Origin: Mycolicibacterium chitae
GTDB lineage: Bacteria; Actinomycetota; Actinomycetes; Mycobacteriales; Mycobacteriaceae
Direction of reading: 5' to 3'
Assembly: GCF_900637205.1 (NCBI RefSeq)
Contig: NZ_LR134355.1
Coordinates: 2,170,001 to 2,234,000 of the forward strand
Length of the DNA stretch: 64,000 bases
Under the pieces are notes generated by a model. That model ran no database searches and was not told where the DNA came from. It saw only the letters and a program-made list of their open reading frames with translations. Position numbers and translations under genes: made by a program. Each line of letters begins with the position of its first letter. Positions within the stretch are counted from its first letter, which is position 1. Shown here in pieces: positions 37,671 through 45,630 of this stretch.

Positions 37671-38477
37671 ATGGGTTCGGTCATCGAGGCGGCAGTCGGG
37701 GTATCCGCTGAGCAGCGCCGCGGACCGGCCGCGGTCACCGTGTCCGGGCTGCGCGTCGGATACCGACGCAACGCCGCGCCGACGCTGTCCGGGGTGGATC
37801 TGACGGTGCGCCAGGGCGAGAGCGTGGCCCTGGTGGGCACCAACGGGGCGGGCAAGTCGACCCTGCTGCGCTGCCTGGTGCGCCTGGTCGAACCGTCGGC
37901 CGGCACCATCCGCCTCGGTGACGTCGACGTGACGGCGGCCTCCCGGCGCACCCTGCGCGCGGTGCGCCGCGATGTGGGCTTCGTGTTCCAGCGGTTCCAT
38001 CTGGTGGGTCGGTTGTCCGCGTTCGACAACGTCGTGCACGGCGCCATGGGGCGACGCGGATTGCGCTGCGCCTGGCCGCTGTTGGCGGTCCAGGAGGTGC
38101 GCGACGAGGCACTGCAGGCGCTCGAGCGAGTGGGCCTCGCCGACCTCGCCGACCGCCGGGTGGAGTCCCTCAGCGGTGGTCAGCAGCAGCGGGTCGCGAT
38201 CGCCCGGATGCTCATGCAACGGCCCCGGCTGATCCTGGCCGACGAGCCGGTCGCCAGCCTGGATCCGGCGTCGGCGATCTCGGCGATGGACCTGCTGCGG
38301 TCCATCGCCGCCGACAGCGGCGTCACGGTCATCATGGCGATGCATCACGTCGACCTGGCGCTGCGGTACTCCGACCGCATCATCGGATTACGCGGCGGAG
38401 CAATCGAACTCGATCAGCCCAGCGGGTCCTGCGACCCGGCCCGACTGAATGCGGTCTACGCGTCGAGGGCCTCGTGA
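37671..38477 (+). CDS. phnC: Phosphonate ABC transporter ATPase
   Basis: A 268-residue importer ATPase with Walker A GTNGAGKST, signature SLSGGQQQRVAIARML and Walker B LILADEPVASLDPASA. It powers uptake with PhnD and PhnE. The ATG follows the phnD stop by 1 bp, and its stop overlaps the phnE GTG. Confidence 0.94.
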   Translation: MGSVIEAAVGVSAEQRRGPAAVTVSGLRVGYRRNAAPTLSGVDLTVRQGESVALVGTNGAGKSTLLRCLVRLVEPSAGTIRLGDVDVTAASRRTLRAVRRDVGFVFQRFHLVGRLSAFDNVVHGAMGRRGLRCAWPLLAVQEVRDEALQALERVGLADLADRRVESLSGGQQQRVAIARMLMQRPRLILADEPVASLDPASAISAMDLLRSIAADSGVTVIMAMHHVDLALRYSDRIIGLRGGAIELDQPSGSCDPARLNAVYASRAS

Positions 38478-39301
38478 GTCCGACGCTGACGCGGCCGGAG
38501 GCGGCCGGCCCCGCCCGGCTGCGCCGTCCCAGCCTGTTCAGCCTGGTGATCGTCCTGGTCGCCGGTTGCCTGCTGATCCACGGCTGGACCCAGGGCGCCA
38601 AGGTGGACCCCGGGTCGCTGGCGATCGGCACCCTGCGGCTGGGGGAGTTCTTCTCCGACGCGATCCCGCCCGACGCGAGTCGGCTGGGACCCATTCTCAA
38701 AGCCCTGCTGGTGACCATCGAGATGGCGTTGCTGGGCACCATCCTCGGTGTCCTGCTGAGCCTTCCGCTGGCCGCGCTGGCGGCCCGCAACATCTCCCCG
38801 CACTGGACGCTCTACGGCGCCGCGCGCGGGGTCATCACCGTGTGCCGCAGCATCCCCGACCTGGTCTGGGGACTGATCTTCGTGGTCGCGGTGGGCCTCG
38901 GTCCCGAGGCCGGCGTGCTGGCCATCACCGTCGACGTCATGGGTTTCTGCGGACGGTTCTTCGCCGAGAGCATCGAGGATCTGGAACCCGGACGACTGGA
39001 GGGACTGCGCGCGCTGGGCGCGTCCCGCGTCGGGGTGCTCGCCGGCGGGGTGCTCCCGGCCTGCCTGCCGCCGTTCGTGACGACGTCGATGTTCGCGCTG
39101 GAATCCTCGGTGCGTTCCTCGGTGGTGCTGGGCCTGGTGGGCGCCGGCGGCATCGGGATCGAGCTGGCCACGTCCATGACGCTGCTGCGCTACGACGAGG
39201 CCTTCACGATCATTCTCTCGATTCTTCTCGTTGTTGTTGCATTCGAACGACTCTCGGCGGCGATCCGGCGCCGGGTGCTGGGCCAGGAGGACTACCCATG
39301 A
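38474..39301 (+). CDS. phnE: Phosphonate ABC transporter permease
   Basis: A 275-residue integral membrane protein with about six hydrophobic segments and the EAA-type loop (LEGLRALGASRVGVLAGGVLP) that contacts PhnC. GTG 38474 overlaps the phnC stop, and its stop overlaps the phnF ATG. A single permease gene is present, so the complex would hold a PhnE homodimer. Confidence 0.93.
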   Translation: MSPTLTRPEAAGPARLRRPSLFSLVIVLVAGCLLIHGWTQGAKVDPGSLAIGTLRLGEFFSDAIPPDASRLGPILKALLVTIEMALLGTILGVLLSLPLAALAARNISPHWTLYGAARGVITVCRSIPDLVWGLIFVVAVGLGPEAGVLAITVDVMGFCGRFFAESIEDLEPGRLEGLRALGASRVGVLAGGVLPACLPPFVTTSMFALESSVRSSVVLGLVGAGGIGIELATSMTLLRYDEAFTIILSILLVVVAFERLSAAIRRRVLGQEDYP

Positions 39302-40032
39302 CCAACGCTGTCGCGGTGCTCAACAGATTCGGCGACCGGCCCATCTACCGGCAGCTCAGCGACCTGCTCGAGGCCCGGCTGGCCGAACACGCCCAGCCCG
39401 GCGACCGGTTGCCCAGCGAGGCCGAACTGTCCGCCGAGTTCGACGTGAACCGGCTGACGGTGCGCCGGGCGCTCGACGAACTGAACCGTCGCGGCATCAT
39501 CGACACGCTGCACGGCAAGGGCTCGTTCGTGGCCACCCCGCGGCTGCGCTACGACGTGTCGGCGGGCAAGCACGCCAGCTTCACCCGCAACATGCGCGAA
39601 CGCGGCCACCGCGTGAACATCCGCGAACTGTCCCGCACCGTCAGTGACGATCCCGATCTGCGGGCCGAACTGCGCACCGCCGACGCGGTTCTGGTGTGTC
39701 GAACCGTCCGCCTGGTCGACGACCAGCCCTGGTCGCTGTCCGAGACCCGGATCGGCGTCCGGCGCTTCCCCGGGTTGATCGAGCGGTGGCAGGGGCAGAC
39801 GTCGCTGTTCGATTTCCTGCTCGAGGCGCACGGCGTGACGATGCAGCGCGGCCACCGGACCTTCGTCGCGGCGCTGGCCGAGCCCGCCGACGCCGAGCAC
39901 CTGCGGATCCGGGTGGGCGACGCGATCTTCGGCATGCGCGGCGTCAACGTCGATCAGCACGGCGATCCCGTCGCCGCCGTCGAGCACCGCTTCCCGGGTG
40001 ACCGCGTGCAGTTCACGGTGGATCTGCGATGA
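39298..40032 (+). CDS. phnF: GntR/HutC-family regulator PhnF
   Basis: A 244-residue regulator. The N-terminal winged helix (about 8-75) contains RLPSEAELSAEFDVNRLTV and the hairpin GIIDTLHGKGSFVA; the C-terminal UTRA ligand domain (about 90-240) ends GDRVQFTVDLR. PhnF proteins repress phn genes and release DNA on binding an effector. It is encoded between the transporter and lyase genes, coupled to both, implying autoregulation. The GTnTAGAT repeat before phnD is its likely target. Confidence 0.92.
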   Translation: MTNAVAVLNRFGDRPIYRQLSDLLEARLAEHAQPGDRLPSEAELSAEFDVNRLTVRRALDELNRRGIIDTLHGKGSFVATPRLRYDVSAGKHASFTRNMRERGHRVNIRELSRTVSDDPDLRAELRTADAVLVCRTVRLVDDQPWSLSETRIGVRRFPGLIERWQGQTSLFDFLLEAHGVTMQRGHRTFVAALAEPADAEHLRIRVGDAIFGMRGVNVDQHGDPVAAVEHRFPGDRVQFTVDLR

Positions 40033-40445
40033 GCCCCGAGCACCGCTTCGAGGCGTTGGCCGCCGCTGAGGCCGCCGACCTGGAGGCACTGGCCAACGAC
40101 ATCCTGGCCGAGGTGCCCGGCGTCGAGGTCATCGCCGGCCCCGAGTCCGTCAGCGCGCCCATCCGGCTGCCCATCCCCGGGACCGACTCCAGCACCGCGG
40201 TTCTCGGCCACGTCGGGCTGAGCCGATGCACCGTGGAGTTGGGCGGCGTGCGCGGGGACGGTTACCGCAGCGGCTACGACCCGGTGGGTGCGGTGGCCGC
40301 GGCGGTCTGCGACGCCGCCGCCCAACTCGGCGGTCCGCACGCCGCACGCGTCGAGCACCTGTGCCGCCAGACCGCGGAACAGGTGCAGCACGCGACCCGC
40401 GAACGTGCCCGCCGGGTGGCCGCGACCAGGCTGGCCGAAGCATGA
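40029..40445 (+). CDS. phnG: C-P lyase core subunit PhnG
   Basis: A 138-residue protein of normal PhnG length. It carries the conserved RCTVELGGVRGDGYRSGYD segment (about 66-84) near the middle. In E. coli PhnG joins PhnH, PhnI and PhnJ in the core complex that attaches the phosphonate to ribose and prepares it for cleavage. ATG 40029 overlaps the phnF stop and the stop overlaps phnH. Confidence 0.9.
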   Translation: MSPEHRFEALAAAEAADLEALANDILAEVPGVEVIAGPESVSAPIRLPIPGTDSSTAVLGHVGLSRCTVELGGVRGDGYRSGYDPVGAVAAAVCDAAAQLGGPHAARVEHLCRQTAEQVQHATRERARRVAATRLAEA

Positions 40446-41008
40446 GCTGGGATCAGGTGCACGACGGCCGGCACGGCTTCCTGGCCTGCATGCGCGCCTT
40501 GTGCGCGCCCGGGCAGCCGCAGGAACTGCCCGCCGCGCCGCGGCGGTGCGAGTCCGCCGAACTCGATGCGGCCGCCGGGGTGCTGCTGGCCCTGCTGGAC
40601 CGCGGACTGGTCCTCGGGGTGGCCGGCGGCCCGGCCGCGCAACGCCTGGCCGCCGCGCTGGCCGAGGAGACCGGCGCCGAACTCGGCGACATCGAGGCCG
40701 CCGACTGGGTATTGGCCCACGGGCCGGCCGCCGATGCGATCAGCCGCGCTCCCCGCGGCGATCGCACGAATCCGGAGCGCGGGGCGACCGTGGTCGTCGC
40801 GACCGCCGGACCGTCGAGCAGCGCGTCCATCAGCGGGCCCGGCGTGGACGGCACCGCGACGGTGCGGGTGCCGCTCGACGAACTGGCGTTGCACGCCTTC
40901 GCGGCGGCCAACGCCGAAACCCCCTGCGGCGTCGATGTCTTCGTCGTCACCGGTGATCGGCTGTACGGCCTGCCGCGCACCCTGACATTGCGGCGGGAGG
41001 CGGCCTGA
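40442..41008 (+). CDS. phnH: C-P lyase core subunit PhnH
   Basis: A 188-residue PhnH. The N-terminal VHDGRHGFLACMRALCAPGQP and the Gly-rich middle (VVVATAGPSSSASISGPGVDG, about 118-138) are typical, with ANAETPCGVDVFVVT near the end. It is a structural partner in the G2H2I2J2 complex. The start ATG 40442 overlaps the phnG stop, and its TGA shares a base with the phnI ATG. Confidence 0.9.
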   Translation: MSWDQVHDGRHGFLACMRALCAPGQPQELPAAPRRCESAELDAAAGVLLALLDRGLVLGVAGGPAAQRLAAALAEETGAELGDIEAADWVLAHGPAADAISRAPRGDRTNPERGATVVVATAGPSSSASISGPGVDGTATVRVPLDELALHAFAAANAETPCGVDVFVVTGDRLYGLPRTLTLRREAA

Positions 41009-42015
41009 TGTACGCGAGCATGCAGGAGAACGAGGCCCTCGACGCCGCGCGCGCGTTGGTGAACCAGACCGTGGCCGGCGAGCAGATCGACACCAGCGTG
41101 CTCGAGGAGCAGCTGTGCGCCGAGGCCGGGCTGTGGGACCGCGCCGCGGCGCGCCGCGCGCTGCACCAGGCCCACGGTGACACCGCCGCGGCGGTGGCCA
41201 TGCTGCGGGTGTGGGCGGCGACCCAGCCGCACGTGACCCCCGAGCCGGTGCGCCCGCGCGACGTCGCCATCGAACGGCGGCTGTCCTCGGCGTATCCGCG
41301 CATCCCCGGCGGGCAGTGGCTCGGCGCGGCCCGAGACCTGCGGTCCCGGCAGCTGAGTTGGGACGACGCGCCCGCCTCGCCGCGGCCCGCGGTCGCCCCC
41401 GAGGCCGCTGTCGAAACGCCGCCGCTGCCGACCCGGGCCACCACGTCGCGGGTTCGGGACCTGCTCGGCGGCATCCGCCTGGCGCCCGAACCCGAGGACG
41501 GGGCCGGCGCCGACCCGGCGACCTCGGTGCTGACCCCGCCGCTGTCGCGGGCCAGCCGGATGTCGGTGCTGGCGCGCGGTGAGACCGGCGCGCTGGTGGC
41601 GCTGTCCGCCCTGATCCTGGGCCGCCGCCAGGAGGCGATCATGATGGAGCTCACCGTCGAGGTCGTCGCCGTGCGAGTTGCCCACCCGAGCAGCGGGATC
41701 CCCTGCGTGATCGCCGAAGTGCCGGTCACGCAGGTCGAGGTGGTCCTCGACGCCGACGTGGCCGGCGCCCCGGGGCTGGCGACCGGCTGGGGCGCGACGC
41801 TGGGCACCGTCGAACGTCGCGCCCTGGCGTTGGCGCTCATCGACGCCGCGATGAAGGCCGACGGGGAACTGCAGCAACCCCTGCTCCTCGACGAGCAGAC
41901 CGTCATCGCCGCCAGCGACGGCGCGGCCACCAACGGCTTCGTCGAACACCTGCGGCTGCCGCACTACGCGAGCTTCGCCGCCTATCTGTCCGCAGTGTCG
42001 GGAGGCACATCATGA
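41008..42015 (+). CDS. phnI: C-P lyase core subunit PhnI
   Basis: A 335-residue PhnI, the nucleosidase that displaces adenine from ATP by phosphonate in the presence of PhnG, PhnH and PhnL. Features include the N-terminal MYASMQENEALDAARALV, the LRDLLGGIRLAPE-type loop and the SRASRMSVLARGETGALVALSALILG segment (about 188-214). The C-terminus has DEQTVIAASDGAATNGFVEHLRLPHY. Slightly shorter than the E. coli protein. Coupled to both neighbours. Confidence 0.92.
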   Translation: MYASMQENEALDAARALVNQTVAGEQIDTSVLEEQLCAEAGLWDRAAARRALHQAHGDTAAAVAMLRVWAATQPHVTPEPVRPRDVAIERRLSSAYPRIPGGQWLGAARDLRSRQLSWDDAPASPRPAVAPEAAVETPPLPTRATTSRVRDLLGGIRLAPEPEDGAGADPATSVLTPPLSRASRMSVLARGETGALVALSALILGRRQEAIMMELTVEVVAVRVAHPSSGIPCVIAEVPVTQVEVVLDADVAGAPGLATGWGATLGTVERRALALALIDAAMKADGELQQPLLLDEQTVIAASDGAATNGFVEHLRLPHYASFAAYLSAVSGGTS

Positions 42016-42872
42016 CCACAACGGTCGCCGAACTCGCGGCGACGCACAGCACCGCCGAGTCCTACGCGTACCTCGACGAGGACACCAAGCGCAACGTTCG
42101 TCGCGCCGTCCTCAAGGCCCTGGCCATCCCGGGCTGGCAGGTGCCGTTCGCGTCCCGGGAGATGCCCGTCGCCCGGGGGTGGGGCAGTGGCGGACTGCAG
42201 GTCACGCTGTCGGTGGTGGGCCCCGACGACGTCGTGAAGGTCATCGACCAGGGTGACGACATGTCGGTCAACGCGGCCGGGATGCGCGATCTGATCAGCA
42301 GGTCGGCCCGGTGCGAGGCCACCACCGTCACCGCCGAGGCCACCATCGTCCAGAGCCGGCACCGCATTCCGGAGGTGGAACTGCGCGCCGATCAGCTGCT
42401 GGTGCTGCAGGTGCCCCACCCGGACCCGCTGCACCGCGTCGTGCCCGACGAGGCCGCCGCGCTGCAACGGCACGCCGGCGGCGACTACACCCCGGCGTGG
42501 CTGGATCTCTACGACGCGCAGACGCGCCTCGGCGGCCCGCGCACCGGCGCCGACCATCCGGTGCTGGTCGCGGACAAGCACCTGATGAGCCCCAGCCCCA
42601 TCCCGCGCTACGACGTGCTGCGATTGGACCGGCGCCCGTATCCGATCCTGCTGGGCGCGGGTCGCCGCGCCCGCCTGACCGCCCTGCCGCCCCACACCAC
42701 GGTGGCGCCGCTGGCCTTCGACGATCGGCCGCTGCAATCCGAACACTGCGGGGACCCGTGTGCGCGGTGCGGCAGCACGACGTCGTACCGCGTTTCGCAG
42801 GACTCCGGGGCCGACTGGATCTGCACCGACGCGGACGCCTGTCGGCTCCGGGCAGAGGAGGAAACACGATGA
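42012..42872 (+). CDS. phnJ: C-P lyase radical SAM subunit PhnJ
   Basis: A 286-residue PhnJ that cleaves the carbon-phosphorus bond by radical SAM chemistry, releasing the alkane and a ribosyl cyclic phosphate. The Cys motif is present at C250-x2-C253-x17-C271-x5-C277. In E. coli the second gap is 21 residues, so this version has a 4-residue deletion in that loop but keeps all cluster and catalytic cysteines. C246 is an extra nearby Cys. The N-terminal FAYLDE-like start and MSPSPIPRYDVLRLDRRPYP segment support the call. Starts ATG 42012 over the phnI stop. Confidence 0.95.
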   Translation: MTTTVAELAATHSTAESYAYLDEDTKRNVRRAVLKALAIPGWQVPFASREMPVARGWGSGGLQVTLSVVGPDDVVKVIDQGDDMSVNAAGMRDLISRSARCEATTVTAEATIVQSRHRIPEVELRADQLLVLQVPHPDPLHRVVPDEAAALQRHAGGDYTPAWLDLYDAQTRLGGPRTGADHPVLVADKHLMSPSPIPRYDVLRLDRRPYPILLGAGRRARLTALPPHTTVAPLAFDDRPLQSEHCGDPCARCGSTTSYRVSQDSGADWICTDADACRLRAEEETR

Positions 42873-43711
42873 CGTCGGAGGCGACCATCGCGGCACCCGA
42901 GACCCGACTGGGGCCACCGGAGCCGGTGTTGTCGGTGCGCGGAATCTCGCACCGCTTCGGGCCCAAGTGTGCGCGGTGCTTCGAACTCACCGGCGAGGAG
43001 CCGGGCACCAATCGCTGCCCCTCCTGCGGTTCGGTCGTTGCCCTGCAAGATGTTTCGTTCGACGTCGGGCCCAACGAGGTGCTGGGCATCGTCGGCGAGT
43101 CGGGATCCGGCAAGACCACGCTGCTGCGCAGCCTGCACCTGGATCTGAGTCCGGACGAGGGCACCGTGTGGTGTGGCCGCGCGCCGATGCACGCATCGTC
43201 GGTGGTGATGGTGCACCAGAACGCGCTGGCGGCCGGCCTGTACCCGCGGCTGGCCGCCGAATCCAATGTGGCGCAACGACTGCTGGCGGCCGGCACCCGC
43301 AACTTCGAGCAGCTGCAATCCACCTCCGCGGCCATGCTCGTCGAACTCGGTCTGCGCCGCGAACGCCACGGCGATCCGCTGATGACGTTCTCCGGCGGCA
43401 TGCAGCAGCGCGTCCAGCTGGCCCGCGCGCTCGTCGATCCGCCCCCGGTGCTGCTGCTGGACGAACCCACCACCGGCCTGGACCCGTCCATCCAGGCGGG
43501 TCTGCTCGACGCTGTGCAACAGGTGGCGGCCACGCTCGGGTCGGCGACCGTCGTCGTCTCCCACGATCTGGCCGCGGTGCGCATCCTCGCCTCGCGCACC
43601 GTCGTCCTGCACCACGGACGCATCGTCGAACACGGTGTGACAGAACAGATCCTGCATGATCCGCAGCACCCGTACACCCGCCTGCTGGTCTCGTCGAGGT
43701 TGACGTGCTGA
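42869..43711 (+). CDS. phnK: C-P lyase ABC-type subunit PhnK with a zinc-ribbon insert
   Basis: A 280-residue ABC protein. Walker A is GESGSGKTT, signature TFSGGMQQRVQLARAL, Walker B VLLLDEPTTGLD, all intact. PhnK binds the C-P lyase core rather than a transporter. Between the first beta strand and the rest lies a C34-x2-C37-x12-C50-x2-C53 insert that looks like a zinc ribbon and is absent from E. coli PhnK. Coupled to phnJ by ATGA. Its end overlaps phnL by 7 bp. Confidence 0.93.
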   Translation: MTSEATIAAPETRLGPPEPVLSVRGISHRFGPKCARCFELTGEEPGTNRCPSCGSVVALQDVSFDVGPNEVLGIVGESGSGKTTLLRSLHLDLSPDEGTVWCGRAPMHASSVVMVHQNALAAGLYPRLAAESNVAQRLLAAGTRNFEQLQSTSAAMLVELGLRRERHGDPLMTFSGGMQQRVQLARALVDPPPVLLLDEPTTGLDPSIQAGLLDAVQQVAATLGSATVVVSHDLAAVRILASRTVVLHHGRIVEHGVTEQILHDPQHPYTRLLVSSRLTC

Positions 43712-44349
43712 CCGCGGCGGCGCTCACCAAGCGCTTCGACGAGGCGCGTGGGCCGCTGGAGTCGGTGGACCTCGTAGCACCGGCGGGGGAGGTGACCTTG
43801 GTGCTGGGGACGCCCGGATCCGGCAAGACCAGCCTGGTGCGCTGCCTGACCGGTGGTTACCGACTGTGCGGCGGCGACGTCACGGTGGCGCCCCCGGACG
43901 TCGTCGAGGTCAGCCTGGCCGACGCGGACCCGCGCTCGGTGGCCTGGCTGCGGGCCCACCACCTGGCCTGCTTCGACGGGGAACTGGTCGCCGCGCCCAC
44001 CCTCCTCGTCGCGCAGGCGGTGGCCCGCCTCGCCCACACGGACGCGCCGGCGGCGCAGCGCGCGCTGCGGCGGCTGGGCGCCGAACCGCTCGCCGCGCTC
44101 CCGGTCGGGCGCCTGCGCGCACCCCAGCGGCGCACCGCCGCACTGGCCGCGGCGCTGCTCGCCGAGCGGGACATCGTCGTGCTCGACGATCCCGAACAAT
44201 CGGCACCGGTTGCCGCACTGGCCAATTGGCTGACCGAGTCCGCCGCGCGCGGAGCCGCGGTGATCGTCGCCGCCGGCGTCGAAAGTGCACTACGCCCGAT
44301 CGCATCCGCGGTGGGCCAACTACAGGAGGGACGCATCACATGGGTCTGA
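43705..44349 (+). CDS. phnL: C-P lyase ABC-type subunit PhnL, divergent
   Basis: A 214-residue ABC protein in the position of phnL. Walker A (GTPGSGKTS) is intact, but where the LSGGE signature is expected there is GRLRAPQRRTAAL, and Walker B is VVLDDP with Asp instead of the catalytic Glu. It therefore may bind ATP without normal hydrolysis. PhnL is needed with PhnGHI for the nucleotide transfer step in E. coli. Assigned as phnL mainly by order between phnK and phnM. Start GTG 43705. Confidence 0.75.
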   Translation: MLTAAALTKRFDEARGPLESVDLVAPAGEVTLVLGTPGSGKTSLVRCLTGGYRLCGGDVTVAPPDVVEVSLADADPRSVAWLRAHHLACFDGELVAAPTLLVAQAVARLAHTDAPAAQRALRRLGAEPLAALPVGRLRAPQRRTAALAAALLAERDIVVLDDPEQSAPVAALANWLTESAARGAAVIVAAGVESALRPIASAVGQLQEGRITWV

Positions 44350-45530
44350 CAGTGCTCGAGGGATTGACCGTGGTGCCCGGCGGCGGCCGGCCGGTGATCC
44401 CGGATGCGACGGTCACCCTCGGGGAGGGTGGCCGGGTGCTGGACATCGCCGCGAACTCGGCGCCGGCCCGGGCAGTGCTGCTGCCGGCAGCCGTCGACCT
44501 GCACCTGGACAACCTGGTGCAGCGCCGGGCGCCGAGGGCCACAGTGCTGCTCGACAACGAGACGGTGCTGCCGGTGCTCGACGCCGAATGCGCCGCGGCG
44601 GGCATCGGCACCGTGTGCATCGCCGCGCGGTGCGAGCACTCGCCCCGCAAGGGCATCGACATCGCCGACGCGCCGGCGCTGGCTGCGAGCATCGAACGCC
44701 TGGGCCCCGAACTCGGTTGCGACTGGCGGATCCACGCCCGGGTCGAACTGACCGACGAACGCAGCGTCGACACCCTGGCCGCGGTGCTGGCGGCCACCTC
44801 GCGCGTCGCGCTGATCTCGATGATCGAAACCTCCGCGGAGCGCAGCCGGTTCGGCTCGCCCGAGCAGACCCGCGCCTTCTACGCCCAGGACTGGGGGGTG
44901 AGCGAGGCCGAGGTCGACGAGGTCTTCAACGTCGACGCCGCCCGGTTGGCCGCGGTCGCCGACCGCCGCGCCGAGGTCGCGAAGCTGGCGTTGGCGCACA
45001 ACGTGGTGCTGGCCAGCCACGACGACCGGACCCCCGAGCACGTGCAGGAGGCGTTCGACTTCGGGGCCCGGGTCGCGGAGTTCCCGCTGACGATGGCCGC
45101 GGCCCGGCACGCGCACAGCCTGGGGATGCACGTGGTGCTGGGCGCACCGAACGCGGTGCGGGGACGGTCCACCTCGGAGGGCAACGTGTTGGCGGCCGAG
45201 GCTGCCGAGGCCGGCCTGTGCGACGTGCTGTGCTCGGACTATCTGCCCTCGGCGCTACAGGCCGCCCCGTACGCGCTGGTGCGCGACACCTCGCTGAGCC
45301 TGTCGGCCGCCGTCGACATGATCTCGACCAACCCCGCGGCCGTGCTGGGCCTGCCCGATCCCGCGATCGAGGTCGGCAAGCCGCTGTCGGGCTCGCTGCG
45401 GCGCCTGCAGCCCGGCCCGGACGGGGATGCGACCCCGGTCGCGCAGGTCGGCATGGCGTTGTGGCGCGAGGGACGGATGGTGTTCGGGCGGGAGTCCGAG
45501 GCGTTCCGGTTGGTCGCCGCCAGGGTCTGA
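44340..45530 (+). CDS. phnM: Ribosyl triphosphonate pyrophosphohydrolase PhnM
   Basis: A 396-residue amidohydrolase-fold enzyme that removes pyrophosphate from the 5-triphosphate phosphonate intermediate. Metal ligands are visible in AVDLHLDN (start), ASHDD (about 224) and DVLCSDYLPSAL (about 297), with SMIETSAERSRF in between. ATG 44340 lies in the last codons of phnL after a GGAGG site. It is the last recognised gene of the operon. No phnN or phnP follows, so the later steps must be supplied elsewhere. Confidence 0.94.
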   Translation: MGLTVLEGLTVVPGGGRPVIPDATVTLGEGGRVLDIAANSAPARAVLLPAAVDLHLDNLVQRRAPRATVLLDNETVLPVLDAECAAAGIGTVCIAARCEHSPRKGIDIADAPALAASIERLGPELGCDWRIHARVELTDERSVDTLAAVLAATSRVALISMIETSAERSRFGSPEQTRAFYAQDWGVSEAEVDEVFNVDAARLAAVADRRAEVAKLALAHNVVLASHDDRTPEHVQEAFDFGARVAEFPLTMAAARHAHSLGMHVVLGAPNAVRGRSTSEGNVLAAEAAEAGLCDVLCSDYLPSALQAAPYALVRDTSLSLSAAVDMISTNPAAVLGLPDPAIEVGKPLSGSLRRLQPGPDGDATPVAQVGMALWREGRMVFGRESEAFRLVAARV

Positions 45531-45630
45531 TCGCCGCCGCGCGGTGCAAGCCTGACCGCTGCGATCCGCGGCTGTGCCAGAATGTGCAGGCTGTCGGGGC
45601 ACGTCGGCACTTTTGGCAGGGGAGCTGCGG

